DNA of 64,000 nt from Gerris lacustris. Its lineage: Eukaryota; Arthropoda; Insecta; Hemiptera; Gerridae. The position numbers and the translations under genes were made by a program. The notes under the pieces are model-generated. The model saw only the letters and a list, made by a program, of their open reading frames with translations. It ran no database searches and was not told the origin of the DNA. Below are positions 24,101-39,100 of this stretch, piece by piece. The first letter of the stretch is position 1, and each line of letters begins with the position of its first letter. The stretch spans positions 10,727,877 to 10,791,876 of the forward strand of contig OX578282.1 in assembly GCA_951217055.1 (NCBI GenBank), given 5' to 3'.

Positions 24101-27100
24101 CAAGGCCTACCAGAAGGCTTGTTTATACTTTTGTAATGAGTGATAAGCCTTTTAATTCCTATCCTGAGACCAGCTGATTTATCACAATGATAGGTGAACA
24201 CAGATATGCCATGGATGATAGTACTGCAACAAAGTCTTATTTTCTAGAGGTAGCCTTTGTTGGGTTCGTTTTTAGACTATTCTTAGATGAGCAGAGTTTT
24301 TGATGTAAGACTGCACAGTTTGTGGTCACAAATGTACTTATCTACGATTGATACAAAATATAAACATTGTATCTCTGTTTAGATGCGTGGAAAGTGATTC
24401 TTTTCGTAGCTGTATTCATTGCACATGCGCGTTTCTTAATCGTGCGATAAGGTGAGGAATTCCTCTTTTTTTCCACCCTAGAGCGGAAAAAAGAGGAATT
24501 CTTCACCTTAACGCATGATTAGCGAGTTTGTGTACATTTAACAAAACCAATTTGCTGTTTGTTTAATTAAAGTAACCATTTATATTGAGTTTTTAGTGAA
24601 AAACAATAAGTAATTTAAGTGATTATGACGAAAATCAGGAGAATAATACTCCTCCCGAAATAATTAATTAATAATTAATTCAATGAATTAAAAGAGATCT
24701 CTTTTGATTATCTTAATCAAAAGAGAAATACAAACTTACATACAGGAAGTTTATTACATTATTTTTCTGTATTTATTATTAAAATCCACAATCGTAGATA
24801 ATGTACGGTACGCAACTCGTGGGAAAACGGCATTTTCTTTGCTCGTGTGGTTTTTCTACCCTCGGTGTCGCTCAGGTGCAAACTCCACACTCGCATGCAA
24901 AATGCTACTTTCTGCACTACACGCGTAATGTACTATTTCCCTCTCCAAACCCCAGATATCATGTCCTAGGCCCAACTCTTTTCACCTTTCCTCTCAATGC
25001 AGAATATGGGTAGAGTTAACTGGAGTATGTTGTTCATTCATTGACCCTCGGGTATGTATAAAATCATGTCCCTCAGTGAGAAAATGTATAAAAGGAATCA
25101 GCTTAGTGGGTAATTCCTTTAATAAATGTTTGGTTATTTCTTAACTTCTACGTCTATTATCCTACTTCAATATATTTTATCCTGTCATGGATTTAACACA
25201 GAAGAATGTTAAAACCTTACAAAATAAAAAATACATTTAATAATTTATCTATCTAATTTTGATAAATCTTTGAATTTACTTTCTGATTTGTTTGTTTCAG
25301 TCCAGATACAATATGGAAGAATTTGATATTTTTAATTTGGATGACGTAGATTCTGCATTTGATAAAATTATTCAATTAAAATACAACCAGAGTGTTACAA
25401 TGAAAGGTGTGTAACATTTTATATTAAGATTTTTCTTCTACAAAAATGAATTTTTTGTAAATCTTATTCAAGACTAGCATTTTGTGTGGCAGTTTGCAGC
25501 AATTTAATTTTGTTGATAATCCACTATGCATTTTAGTTAAAATATGCTGTATTGAAGAATTAAAAAAATATATTTTCTAAGTAGCAGCTTTACAGTAATA
25601 TTTTATTTTACAAATACAAAGAAAGAGCTGATCAAATTAAAATTAATGAGGCTTTTTCTTTTCAATCTTCTTAACATCTTTAAGAGACAATTCACAGTAA
25701 TAACAATGATGATCATAGAGTCTCTTTGTATTGGCTGACAAGGTACTGAAAATAAGGCTAATTTTACTTTATTTCTGTTTCCAGGTAAAGGATATGGTAT
25801 AACAATTGTGCCACTTCCAGCGGGACATATGATTGGCGGTACTATGTGGAAAATCATGAAGGTTGGTGAAGAAGACATCATATACGCCATAGATGTTAAC
25901 CATAAAAAAGAGAGGCATTTAAACGGCTGTGATTTAGAAAAACCTCAGAGGCCATCTCTTCTAATTACCGATGCACTTAACGCTACCTACCGGCAAGACA
26001 GGAGGAGGCTTAGAGATGAACGACTTATGAGTAATTTCATTTTTTATTTACTATGCCCATTCCATACTGATTTTTTTTCCTACATCTTAAATATAAAGTC
26101 AACCTCTATAACGCGACTCTATACAGGAATGGGTCGATCTTGAACAAGTCTAGACTTGTAAACCCCGCCCATTAACCTCGATATGCGCCCCGTGTAGGGG
26201 ACGGTAAGAGAAGAAAAATGAGTACAAGTAAAGAAGTACAGATGCAGAAAAATTAAACCGATACCTAGGACACAAGTGTAAACAAACCTGGTTGTCACAC
26301 GTCCATGAAAGCCGTGTCCAGACTGCCGAACCGAACAAAGGAAACGAGCCGAACATTGGTCTGAGTATAAAGTGCGCCTGCGCATCTCAGACTGGGCATG
26401 CGCAGAGACCAATGCTCGGCTCGTTTCCTCTTTCGGTTCGGCAGTCTGGACACGGCTTTATTTAATTCTTTGTTTTGCTGTCATTCAATGTTTATCTCTT
26501 AAAAATACAATTATTTTTTCATAACAAAAAGGCATGGTATAATAATTCTTGAACATTTTGACAATTTTTTTCAGCCATACCAGGTACTAAAATTTAAAAA
26601 ATCATAAATTTGAAACCAGTCAAAATGAAGATCGTAAGTATGGGTCATGTCAAAACAAATAAAATAACTTGCGGGTTATTTCCAAAATAACTTTCCATAC
26701 AGCAAAATTTGCTGAAAACGTATTAAATTCTGCTGAAATATGGCTAAAAGTATTAAAATAATGCATTGTCATCGTGTTCTGAGTTATTCTAAAAGTTTCA
26801 AATGTCTAGCTACTCAGGAAGTTAGTTAAAAATCGATTGCAAGATTTGTATTGGACACACACACAAACAAAGAAACAAGAAAACATGCTAATAAAAACGT
26901 AGTAAAATATTTATTAATATAATATCCTTTCTTTTTTTTTGTAGCTGCAATCTTGCAAACTCTAAGGGCTGGGGGTAATATCCTGATAGCTGTTGATACA
27001 GCAGGTCGTCTTCTAGAACTAGCTCATATGTTGGATCAGTTCTGGAGGAATAAAAGTTCTGGTCTTCTTGTTTACTCACTCCTTCTTCTCAACAATGTAT

Positions 27101-30100
27101 CGTACAACGTCGTAGAATTTGCCAAATCTCAGGTATGAAAAGAATATTAAAATATTAAATAATTACAATTTCTTCTTCAGTTAAGCAGTCCCTACACTAT
27201 CAATCCGCTTGATCAAAACGACGCGTCAAGCGTGATTGATAGTCTAGGAACCCGTTTGACGCTTGAGTCAAGCCTTGACGGTGATTGATGGAAAGTTTGA
27301 ATGACTCAAGCGGCTTGACGGAGCGCTTGATAGTCTAGAGCAATTTTGATCAAGCATTCCGTCAATCACCTGCTCAACCAATGATGGAGGACCGTTCGCT
27401 CGCTTCCGAAGGTTCGGAAATCGTAGATAATAGTGCCGATCAAGAATCTATTAGCCTCCTCATTGATTTATATCGTGATTGTACCGAGTTGTGGAAAGTT
27501 CCACTCCTTTGATCAACGTCGTTTCCTCTGGATCTTTTTTCCCGCTTGAGAGCAACAACTTTCAAGATGAGAAACCCCAAATCCTGATTCGAAACCATGG
27601 TATCTACACAATACTGATTCGCTACAGTCCAGGAGGAGCTGTTCACTAGTCGAAAACTCCCCTACAAATGAGTGTTGGTGAAAAGATTGATGGGATGCTT
27701 GATGCGCCCCAAGGCTGCTTGAAGCTCGTGTCCATCAGTTTGGCGTGCTGTTTTGATCAAGTGGATTGATAGTGTAGGGGCTGCTTTAATTCTTTAATTT
27801 TCTTAGCTGCTCCTCAGAGTAACAGCTTAGTAGTAACCTTAGTCAATTTGTGTTTGTTTTTTTTTTACTTTTTTAAAAAAAATAAATTTCATTCTGATTT
27901 TTGTTTTACAGATAGAATGGATGAGTGACAAATTAATGAAAAGTTTTGAGGTTCAAAGGAATAATCCTTTTCAATTCAAGTACTTACATCTTTGCCACAG
28001 TTTAGCTGAGCTTAATAAAATAACAGGACCTAAAGTAAGTCTTCACAATATGAGCAACTCACTTATACGTAACAAACAACAATGTATTTATGTTTACGAT
28101 GAAAAAATAAATGACACTTAATGGAACTTAAATTGTTTTGCAGGTTGTTCTTGCAAGTGGTCCTGATTTGGAGTCAGGTTTTTCACGAGATATCTTTCTT
28201 GAATGGGCGTCAGAATCAACTAATAGTATTATACTCACTACAAGGTAATTACATAACTATTATATACATTTTTGTCTTAAGTATTGTAGTTTAATCAATA
28301 ATATTTAAATTATGCTTGATATTAAATTTATTATGAGTTGAGTATAAATTATGAAGATACATCATGAAAGAGGTGTAGTTCAATAACCAAACAACGTCTT
28401 CACACAAAAATTATAATGGGAACAATTGACCGGTTTCGGCTGTTCTGAAGCAGCCTACTTCAGATAATCTTGAGGTTACTGGATTGACTTCACGAGTACA
28501 AGTACTGCTTTAGAACAGCCTTTAACAACCGCTTAGAAGCTGCTTTAGAACAGCCGAAACCGGTAAATTGTTCCAATTACAATTTTTGTGTGAAGACGTT
28601 GTTTGGTTATTGAACTACACCTCTTTCATGATGAGTCGCTATCACACATTGGAGAAAAACACAGTCGAGGATCTTAAGAAGATACAGTTAATGTCTGAAG
28701 CATTTTCTTTTTTAAATGTTCTAATAAAAATATGATATATACCATTTTTCCCCCTTATTCTAACTTCTCTATAATTCTTTTATTATTATCGTAGAATTTA
28801 AATTATTTTAAACCCAATTATCCTATGCTTAGCACTTTTTTTTACATATTTTTTAGGGTTCGTAGGCAAAACGAGGCCTTTTATACATTCCTGAGCTTAT
28901 CCACCTTTCTATCTATAATGCAATTGATCTCTTGTAATCAATTGATGCAATTGATCTTAAGTACCTCTAAATAAATATTTGAAATTTTGTAGTTATGTTA
29001 TTGTGTAATTACCCTAAAAAAGGAAAATAATATGGTACCTCCTAAAAATTATCCCTAAAAGTTATCTTAAGTTTTTGCGTCATAAACTTAAGGAAATGTG
29101 TCATGGGGTGTTGAATGAAAAAGGAGGACATTCTAAGTAAAAATATATATTTGGTCTCAGCCTCTTCATAGCTGTAAATGTTTGACAACAGCTTAAGTAG
29201 AATTTGACCAATTCGGCTGTACATTTGGTGCAAGATGTATTCATTTATAAACCAATTCATGTCAAGAGTGTAAGTTTTAGTCTAATGTGGAGGAAGAAAA
29301 GTCTAGAGGAGGCACTAGATTACATATAAATATAGAATTGGATTAGGCACCTCTATGATATTTGGGTCCTTAGTTTGTGTATCCTCTTCTATCTCTAAAG
29401 GTCTAGGCTTTTCAAGGGTAGAGATAGATTCAATAGAAATGTGTCTATCAGAAACATAACCCTGATAAATAAGACTATAATGAGAGCCTTTATAACATAC
29501 TCTACTATATGATATGCTGACCCTATCTTACCCTACTATGTGATATGCTGACCCTATCTCACCCTACTATGTGATATACTGACCCTATCTCACCCTACTA
29601 TGTGATATGCTGACCCTATCTCACCCAAAACTAACAATAGTAATAAAGAGGTTTCTGGTAGGATTCCACTGATCAGAATAAACATCCAATTAACAAGATT
29701 AAAAAAATTTGCTTCACTTTTATCTAAGTTTTTCATTATTACACTTGAGTTTAATACTTTCACTGTTTTGTTTATTTGTTATCAGGAGTGGGAGTGACAC
29801 GCTGACATCAAAGTTAATAAAGTTAGAAGGGAAGGAGAAAGGACAGAGAAAGATAAGTGTCACTATTAAACAGAGAGTAAAATTAGAAGGAGAAGAGTTA
29901 CATCAATATCTTGAGGAACATCAAGTTGATAAGTAAGTATCTATATATATATATATAAAATTAAAGTTTTGTCTGTACATTGGGCAGAATTGAAATTTTT
30001 TTGGATACTTTTTCATTTTAGACATTCTAAAAACCGAATCCGGCCTTAACTTTTTTCGTGTATGTATGTGGGTATGTATGTGTGTCTGTCGCCCCAGTCA

Positions 30101-33100
30101 GACTTTATAGGCGCAAAACTGGCTAAATGAAATCGATTAATTTTTTTTCAGGGGTGAGCGCAAACATGTTGCGCAATTTGTAGGCTTAGTTTCATCTAAA
30201 AATATTGAGTAGAACCAAAGTTATTAACAATTTTATTAAAAAAAAAGTATATAGGTTGACTCGCCGTAAACAAACACCACAGACTCGCTATTATATTATT
30301 ACTTTACTACTATTATTATATACTTCTAGACCACCTAGAGACTTGCGGTTTTTTTGCGTTTGGTCGGAAATTGGCCTAAGCCCATTGAAAAAATCCGAAA
30401 AGTTAAAAAAATATATCCCCCCCCCTAAAAAATTAAAGATGGCGGATGCACTTTAAAGTTTTTTAGAAGCTTATTGTGTCTAAACGGTAAGTTGTATCGA
30501 CAAGCTGATTGCGCCAGTGGTAACTAATTTTAAAAGATCTACTAATTTGGTCCTACTACTTTTTGTCGTAATTTCATCGGTTATACCTTAAATAGAGCTA
30601 AATTTTATTTTTTTTAAAAAGAAATTTCACTTTGAGCGCTTATGGCGTCCGCAATTGTTGACCGATTTTATTTCTGATTGGAGTGCTTAAACCTCACACT
30701 AATGCTCTTTAAATCGAGTATTTATTATTTTATTAATTGTTTCTAGAACTAGGGTTATTAAATATTTGCTGGTGCAACTGCCGTATTAAGAGAAGAGGCT
30801 GGTAATTAAATAATGCACCATCATTGTTGATGATTGTTCAATGACTTCCCAGTCTAATTAAAGCAGTCCAAGCAGTCCCAGTCTAATTAGCATTGTTAGT
30901 TATTACTATATTACTTTCTACTGGCTATTTTTAAAATATATAGATAGAATAAAAACTATGATTTGGAGAGTATTATATTCTTAATAATGGAATTAATGAT
31001 GTGTAATATAGTCCTAATTTTATTCCTAGAAGGCTTTGGAAACAAAACTATTTAGGAATTTAATTTAATTGCTAGGCCTACATGATAATAGGAAACATAG
31101 CCACTAATACTCAGTTGCTAGTTACTTATAAATGCAGTAATACCCCAACTAACGTTATCCCAATTTACGTAAATTTGGAGTTACGTAACACCCAAAATTG
31201 CTGCTAGAATTGATAAGGGGATCCATTCTGTAACTTTGTAACCTCCCTTTTCATGTGATTATACATCAAAATTAGATAAGAAAATGTGCACGCAGCCTGT
31301 CAATGTGAATGAGTGCCTTAGTGTATTTAAGTGCATTTCTCGACTTATGTAATTTTCGTCTAACGTAATAATACTTCCTCTCGTCCTCTAATAACCTAAT
31401 AATGTGTTGATCAGGATGTAAATACAGTAGAACCTCGATAATTCGGACCTCTAAAATCCGGACTGCCTACTAAAAAATTTAATAACTAGAAATTCTATAA
31501 AAAAAAATAAAAAAAATCCGAAAGGTGAAAGTGGGACATCTTGCAAAAAAGTAGGGTGTGGGGTCATCTAAAACAAAAACGAGATAGCAAACTGCGATCA
31601 AAGCTAGATTCTGAAGAGGGGTCAAAAAACCGGAAAACGTTACGAACGGCAAATGATACCCTTTAGAAAATGCGATGTACATATGGTTTACCTAAAGAAG
31701 CTCAGGCGCACCTTTAGGAATCTTAGTTTATATTATAATAATAATAATAAACCTTTATTTGTAGAGACTATACAGAATATAGTATTACATGAGTCAAGTA
31801 TACAAAAGAATTACATTAATAAATACGCACAGAGAACTAATGCCAAATTGCCATGATAAAGTTTGATTTAAAATAAAAACTACAAACTCATATCACATTT
31901 ATAAATAAATTAAAACTTAAAACTACCTACAAACTAATATCACAAGACTTACATGCCAGACTTAAAACTAAAATGTTATCTACTCGGATATTCGATAACA
32001 TTATAAGTACTTAATTCTAATATCACATGTATTCCTATGATCCACTTTGTTGGGACAACACAAACATATAAATAAATAATTGTACTATCTAAATAAATTA
32101 AAATATTCCTCTATACTATAAATAGGGTTATTAACAAGAAATTCCTGGATGATTCTGCAGAAATCCTCGTATTTCAGCTTTTTCACAGAATCCTCTAACC
32201 TATTAAATAATAATAGTCCCAGATTCTGGTGACCAGTTCTAGACTTATTCAGTCTGTGTTTAGTAAGCAGCAAGTCAGTCTTATTTCTGGTATTATAACA
32301 ATGCTGGTCCTCCAAAGTAGCAAAGTCCTTTATATTTAATTTGATAAACTTCAAGCAATTGTATATATATAGATTATAAAAAGTGAGTATGCTGAGTTTT
32401 TTAAACAAAGGTTTACAGTGAGCATTCCTTTGCATCTCCTGACAAGATTCTTATGACTTTCTTTTGTTTTAAGAAAAGTTCATTTGCTTCAGCATGTCCC
32501 CATAAAATAATACCATAAGTTAAATGGCTCTCAAACAGAGCCATGATATGCTGACTTCAATGAAGAGGCATCTAAATAATTTTTGAGAGACCATATAAGA
32601 AAAACTCTTAAGGACAGCTTTTTTGCTAGCGACTCTATATGATTTTTCCATGTCAGCTTGGAATCCATTTTAAAGCCTAAAAACTTTATTTCTGCCAGTG
32701 TTACTTCTTTCTTCAGCGAAAATTTAATTATCTGAGTCTTGTCAGGGTTGAGAGAGAAACCATTAACTTTAAACCACTGCTGGGCTTGGCTAAGATGATC
32801 ATCTAGAAGAGATCTAGCCGTGTTTTCCTGTTTTCCTTTAACCATGACATTAGAATCATCAGCATACATCAAAGCTTTTGATTTTACTCCATTCTTCAGC
32901 TTAGCTTTGGACAACTCACCACTCTTTTTTGCTTCATCTCCTATTAGCTGTTTCTTCTCCAGATACTCTGGTAGATCATTGCAGGCAATTTTCTTATTAA
33001 ATCTCCACTTGTTTTGTATAGTTTAAATATTGAATATTAAAATATTGAATAGTTTTTGAAATTTAATTTTGTGGACCTATCACCTTTCTGCAGTATGTGA

Positions 33101-36100
33101 TTCCAATATAATAATGTTTTTCTAACTTTTAACACTATTTTATTTTATATTGTACTGTGTATTGACAAAGGGTTTATTTGTTTTATTTTCCAGTCAGGAC
33201 AAAGATAGCTCAGATTCAGATGATGATGTTCAGTTTATGAGTGTTCTAAAAGGGGGTCATGACCTCGTTGTGAAACCTGAACTTAAGAAAAGAAGTGCGA
33301 AGTCCAAGAGAAGAAACTATCCAATGTACCCTCTCATAGATCAGAAGACCAAATTTGATGATTATGGAGAAATCATCAGGTAAAAATATATTGTGTTAAA
33401 TATCAAAATATTATTATGTGAAAAATGTATTTTAAAATTTTAATATAAGTTGATCCCTTCTTATTATGATTTCCAATCTATTGAGGGTCTATACAGGGTG
33501 TATAGGGTAAAGGTACTTAATATGGCATAGTGTTTTTTGGCAATAGGTTTCACCCCCTAAATATAAAATTTTGTAGCACAAAAATCCTGGTGATAGAGAA
33601 CTACTTAAGTATAATGAGCCAATGCTACAATGGCTAAACATTTAACACAAGACTAGTGAGATTTTTTAAAAGGAAAAAATCCTAAGACGATGGTGAAGCT
33701 ATTTGCCTCTTAATATGGCATACCAAGGAGCCCTAATATGAACTTACAGCAACGATCTGGTTTTTATCACCGTACTAATGCGAAATAGTTATCTATAGTC
33801 ATTTTAAGAAATTAATATGTTTGTCTATGAAATGCTGAATATTAGATCGCCTATTGCCAAGCTATGTCCTGCAGACAAACTTACCCCACCACATATTCTT
33901 AAAAGGCACTAAAAGATTTACTTATACACAAAATTCTAACTTGATGTTAGTCAGACACTTTTTTGCACACTATCTCCTAGACTATTAGCAATATAAATCG
34001 TTTTGAGGTGAGTCATCACCGTCGGGACGCTACTCGATCCTACTATACATTATTACTCCCTTTTATTATCAGATTTCTCAAACCCTCTACATTTTGTAAT
34101 GCAGTAGTGATCACTAATGACTTCAATTTCTCCATAGGGAAAAATCCAAGGGATTAAAGTCTGGGGATCGGGTCGGCCATAAGCGAGGTCCACCTCGGCC
34201 AATCCAGCCATTTTCATGTGCTACATTAAATAAAATCACATGCAAGTAAACTAAAATGTCCTGGTGCACCATCGTGCATAAACCACATAATAATCCTCGT
34301 AGCTACTGGTAAATTTTCCAGAAATCCAGGATCCAGGTAGTAATTCTTCCAAAAAAAGTTGATATACCTCGCCGGTAAGTCTTCCTGGTAGAATTACCGG
34401 TTCAATAAGACAGTCAACAAGTTACTGGTTCAGACATATTTCAAAATATTATTTGTATTTTTTTTAAGGCCTGAAGATTATATGCTGTCAGAGAATCGGG
34501 ACGATGTGATTGAGTTAAAAGAAATCAAACCTACTCCTGAGGAAGAACCAATGGGTTTGTTTTTAATTACAATTTATTTACTTTGTAATTACTTATGTAT
34601 TTGGTTTAGTTGTAGACAAAGTTTAACTTACAAAATATTTTTTTCTTTTAAAAAACTAAGGTACTTATGTTATTAAAATATAAATGAAAAAATTTTGCTC
34701 TAATTTGCAAAGTTCATATTGAATAAGTTTGACTTTTGATTAAAAATATAATTAAATACACCTTTCTACTACCAGTAGGTTACAGTTTAATAGGTTATTA
34801 AACTGAAGCCTTAGCATAATCACATGGGGAGTTTAATCTTAGCTCTGAAGGTTTACACTTTGGACAACCATTACCCTCTTATAAACCAATCAATAGAATA
34901 TTCCATTAACCATATCAACTCTTTCATTGCACTCAACAAATCTCCTTTTAAGCTATAATTATTTTACCAATAAATTTATTTTCATTAATCACTTATTTTA
35001 CAATGTTTCAGATGTTACTGAAGCTCCGACAAAGTGTATATCCTTCGTGAAAACAATAGATGTAAATGCAAACATCCAGTATATAGATTTCGAAGGTAGA
35101 TCAGACGGTGAATCGATAGAGAAGATTATTACTGGTTTGAAACCTCATAGGGTTATATTAGTCCGTGGTAATAAATCTTCTACTGAATCGTTAGCTTCTC
35201 GAATCTCCGAAATACCTGATATCAAAGTATTTACTCCTTCTAAAGGAGACTGTGTAGATGCTACCACTGAAACTCACATTTACCAGGTTTGTTTATTGAT
35301 ACCTTCTTCTTAGGCTACAAGCCTTCTAGTACAGGAAAAACAGGGTTTTAAAAATGACAAACTTTGTACATTCATGAAACTTTGCTCATACCTTCATATT
35401 GGCAGTGGAAATGAAAATCTGCAGAGTCCGTCAAAATTTAGGTTGTTGAACACCCCCCCAGGGGGGCGGGAAGGGTGGATTTTTTTCTTTTTACCTCATA
35501 TCTTGAAACGTATTGACATTAGATGAATTATGGTTATTTACAAATTTGTTCTTCATTAAATTTCCAATAAAAATAGTCCTTTAACTTTTTTTTTAGCTCC
35601 AGCCGTTTTCAAGTTACAAGTGCTCAAAATTAGGTTATAAAAAATAAATTAGGACAAGAAAAGTCGTAAGAAATTAAGTTGTAGTAAATTTAATTGGCTT
35701 TTATTCAAGCACACAATGAAGCCTGTAGACAAAATAGTTCTCTTGCAGTTGTAAAAAAACCAAAAAATGGAAATTTGTATTCTTTAAGAGATGAACCTAA
35801 ACCACTTTAGTCCAGTCAAATTAGGATATTAACAAAGTTTTGAAAAGTGGCTTAAAATGTTTGTAAGACTTTCTTGTCTTACATACTAAAAGTCCCCGAG
35901 AAGGGGGGGGGGGGTCTCGCCCCCCAGGGGGGGCAATAGGTGCTTTTTACCAAATATCTCGAAAAGTATTGACATTAGGGGGACATTAGGTTTTATGATT
36001 ATGTACAAATTTGTTTTTCATTAAATTTCTAATAAAAATGAACTTTTAATTTTTTTCCACCTAATCCTACTTTATTTTATATTACCTAATTTTGTGTGCT

Positions 36101-39100
36101 TGTAACTCGAAAACGGCTGGAACTAAAAAAAAATGTTAAAGGACTATTTTTATTATAAATTTAATAAAGAACAAATTTGTAAATAACCATAATTCACCTA
36201 ATGTCAATACTTTTCGAGATATGAGGTAAAAAATAAAAAATCCACCCTTCCCGCCCCCCTGGGGGGGGGGGGGGTGTTTCACCCCCTAAATTTTGATGGA
36301 CTCTGCAGATTTTCATTTCCACTGTCAATATGGAAGGTATGAGCAAAGTTTCATGTATGTACAAATTTTGTCATTTATATAGTGCATTTTGGTTCTATTT
36401 TACCTGTACTATACTTTAATAATAATAATCTACAATAGTAATATCCTAGTTCAGCAGCTGGTTTCATTAATAAATAATTGGTTTTATGATGGTGACCTCA
36501 TCTCAGCAGTTATTAGGAGCATCTTTAAGGTGTACATGTTGCTGAAACTATTGTAATAACATAAATTGGAGGTTCTAAATGTTTATATCTTTTACTAGTT
36601 CTTATGTGGTACCTGTTCTCGACATAAACAACTCAGAGCCAAATGTTATTGCTTTGCTGCTATAGTAATATAGTTTTATTACATTTTTGCTGCTGAAATG
36701 AAATTTATAGATGACATCATAAAAAAAAGGTTTAGTTTCACAGAATGATTGAGTTTAAACAATTGACTGGTTTGGCTATTTTAATGCAGCATTCTTCAGA
36801 TAATGTGATGATTATGGAGGGACTTTAAAATTGTTGTTTGGTTATTAAACTATATAGCTTTAAGATTAGCCGCTAACATATATTAGAGAAAAATACAGTC
36901 CAGATTATAGCTGTGGTGCATATACTTCCTAGTTTTATGAAGAAGAACTTAAGTATACTTTTAGTTGATAAACGTTAAAAATAAGCAGAAAATAAATACT
37001 AGTTGTAATTTAATTTTAAATAATTATTATGGCTGATGTTAAAGAGGCTTTAACTTTCTGCCAGATAAAAGCACCATTATATCCTCAAATTACCATTGTC
37101 GATAATGATGCAAAACGTAGAAGCAGATAAAAGCTTCAAAAGGGTTCTAATCTTTTAATTGATACATAATAATGATTGTCTTCTGTGGATAAGCAATTTG
37201 AATGTGAGATATCTTGTGATCTATGGATTATCAAGCAGGTAAAAGGTCTTTCGTTAAAACTGGTACAAATTTTAAAGCTTTACAGTAAATCTTAAGAACA
37301 TTGAAGTTCTTTTACTAATTTTACTACTAAATTTTTTCTCCCTTTTTGTACTTATTCATTTGTAAGGCTTTTATGATTTGTCTATACTTATGTTGTTGGT
37401 GCATTTTTTTTTTTTTTTTAAATAATTACACGAATCTATAGGAACTACTGCAGCTTCAGTGTTTGAAAGCTTTCTATTATATTATAGTATTCATCACGTA
37501 TTCCTTTCAAATCCTATCCTCAATACATTAGTGATTTCCGCAAACTGTCAACTGAGCACAAGCAGGGATAATTTGAACTTTATTTAGAAATATTTTTTTC
37601 TGAACGGGGCTATTCTCTTTTGGTTAGAAAATAACCTAGTGTAGTCCAACTGCATTTAACTTTTAAGTAGAATTATAAAAAAATGGGAGTGAGGATTTAA
37701 TTAAGGTAAATTAAAATAGCAATTGAATTAACCCATTGAATGTGTGTTGGTGAACGTGGTTGTCCCATGCCATGATAAGGCTGGTGGTGGTTGGATCCCT
37801 ATTGGGTCCAAACACGCCCTTCTGGGACACTGCCACTCTTTACCCCGTGTCTCGGGCAGAACCCTCTTACAAAGGTCCGCCAGACCCGCTGGAATTCTGA
37901 TTGCTGTAATTTGATCCATAGAGGATCCAAACAACAAATGTGTTAAAAGATTCACTTTTAACTATGAACCCACCACAGAGGTACATTCTTGAATTGGAAG
38001 ACGTATTGAATGGATTAATAAAAATAGTTTAATTTTTAGGTAAGATTAACGGATGGTTTGGTATCGGCTTTGAACTTCCAAAAAGGTAAAGAGATGGAGC
38101 TTGCTTGGTTAGACTCTAGAGTAAGTGGTAAAAAGAAATCTTTGGTCAAACCTATTACCTTGGATGAAGAAGATAGACAAGAAAATGAAGAGGAAGAGAT
38201 GGAGACAGACAAAGGTGAGACCATTTTTTTTTTTTTTCCTTTTTGTTCTCTTAGAATTTTCAAATTACACTAGATATTTTTAGAGGGATATCATTAAACT
38301 TACTCATAATGTATATAACAGAACGAAATTGATATATTATTAAAAATCGTAACCAATTACACTAGAATCTTAAAATTTGGAATATAGCTTCTTTTTATGG
38401 CAAAACAACTTAAGTAAAACGGTTTTCTAAATGATAATTTTGTTTTATAAAGGCAACCTATACTTATTTCATTTATGTCCCCTCGCTAACATAATTATCA
38501 ACTTCATTGAACGTTTTAATGAAATCTTAAAGTATGATAATTTCTAAATTATTATTGATGTCTGCCAATAAGGGTTTTTATACAATTTTATCTCTAAGGC
38601 GGGAAGTAGAGGCAAACTATTATAAGACGGTGGATTGAGCCCAGACAACCTTTACTAATAAACTCTTCTGAGGTTTGAATGTTAATATGCGGAGGTAGGC
38701 TTCAATTTAAGATGGTCTTTTAGGTTTAATTATACTGTTTTAAAATGTATTATATTTTAAGTAATGTATATTTTAAATTTCCTTTACTTCTTTGATTAAC
38801 TTAATGCTTTTTCCCCCACTTTGAGTCCATTTCTCTTAAAAATTAGGTCCTAATTTTTAGTGCATATCCCTGATGATGTAAATTAAATTTTACGAAACTA
38901 TTTGGCTAAACTATGTTGTTTTTATGAAACCATACCTAATTTATTTTATTTTATTCTATAATTTCAACGGTTATTGTATGTTATGAGATTATTTTTATTT
39001 TCTGTCTTTTACCTACTTAAATAACTTGTTGATTTCAGTTGTGGATCTGGATGACTTGTTTACACTAGAGCCGATTCCTATTAATGAGGTATCATATTGT

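Noticed and set aside
33150..33383. Start of CPSF2 exon 9 at the upstream ATG
   Set aside because: The ATG lies in the intron; the acceptor at 33193 keeps phase with exon 8, and the upstream codons have no counterpart in CPSF100.
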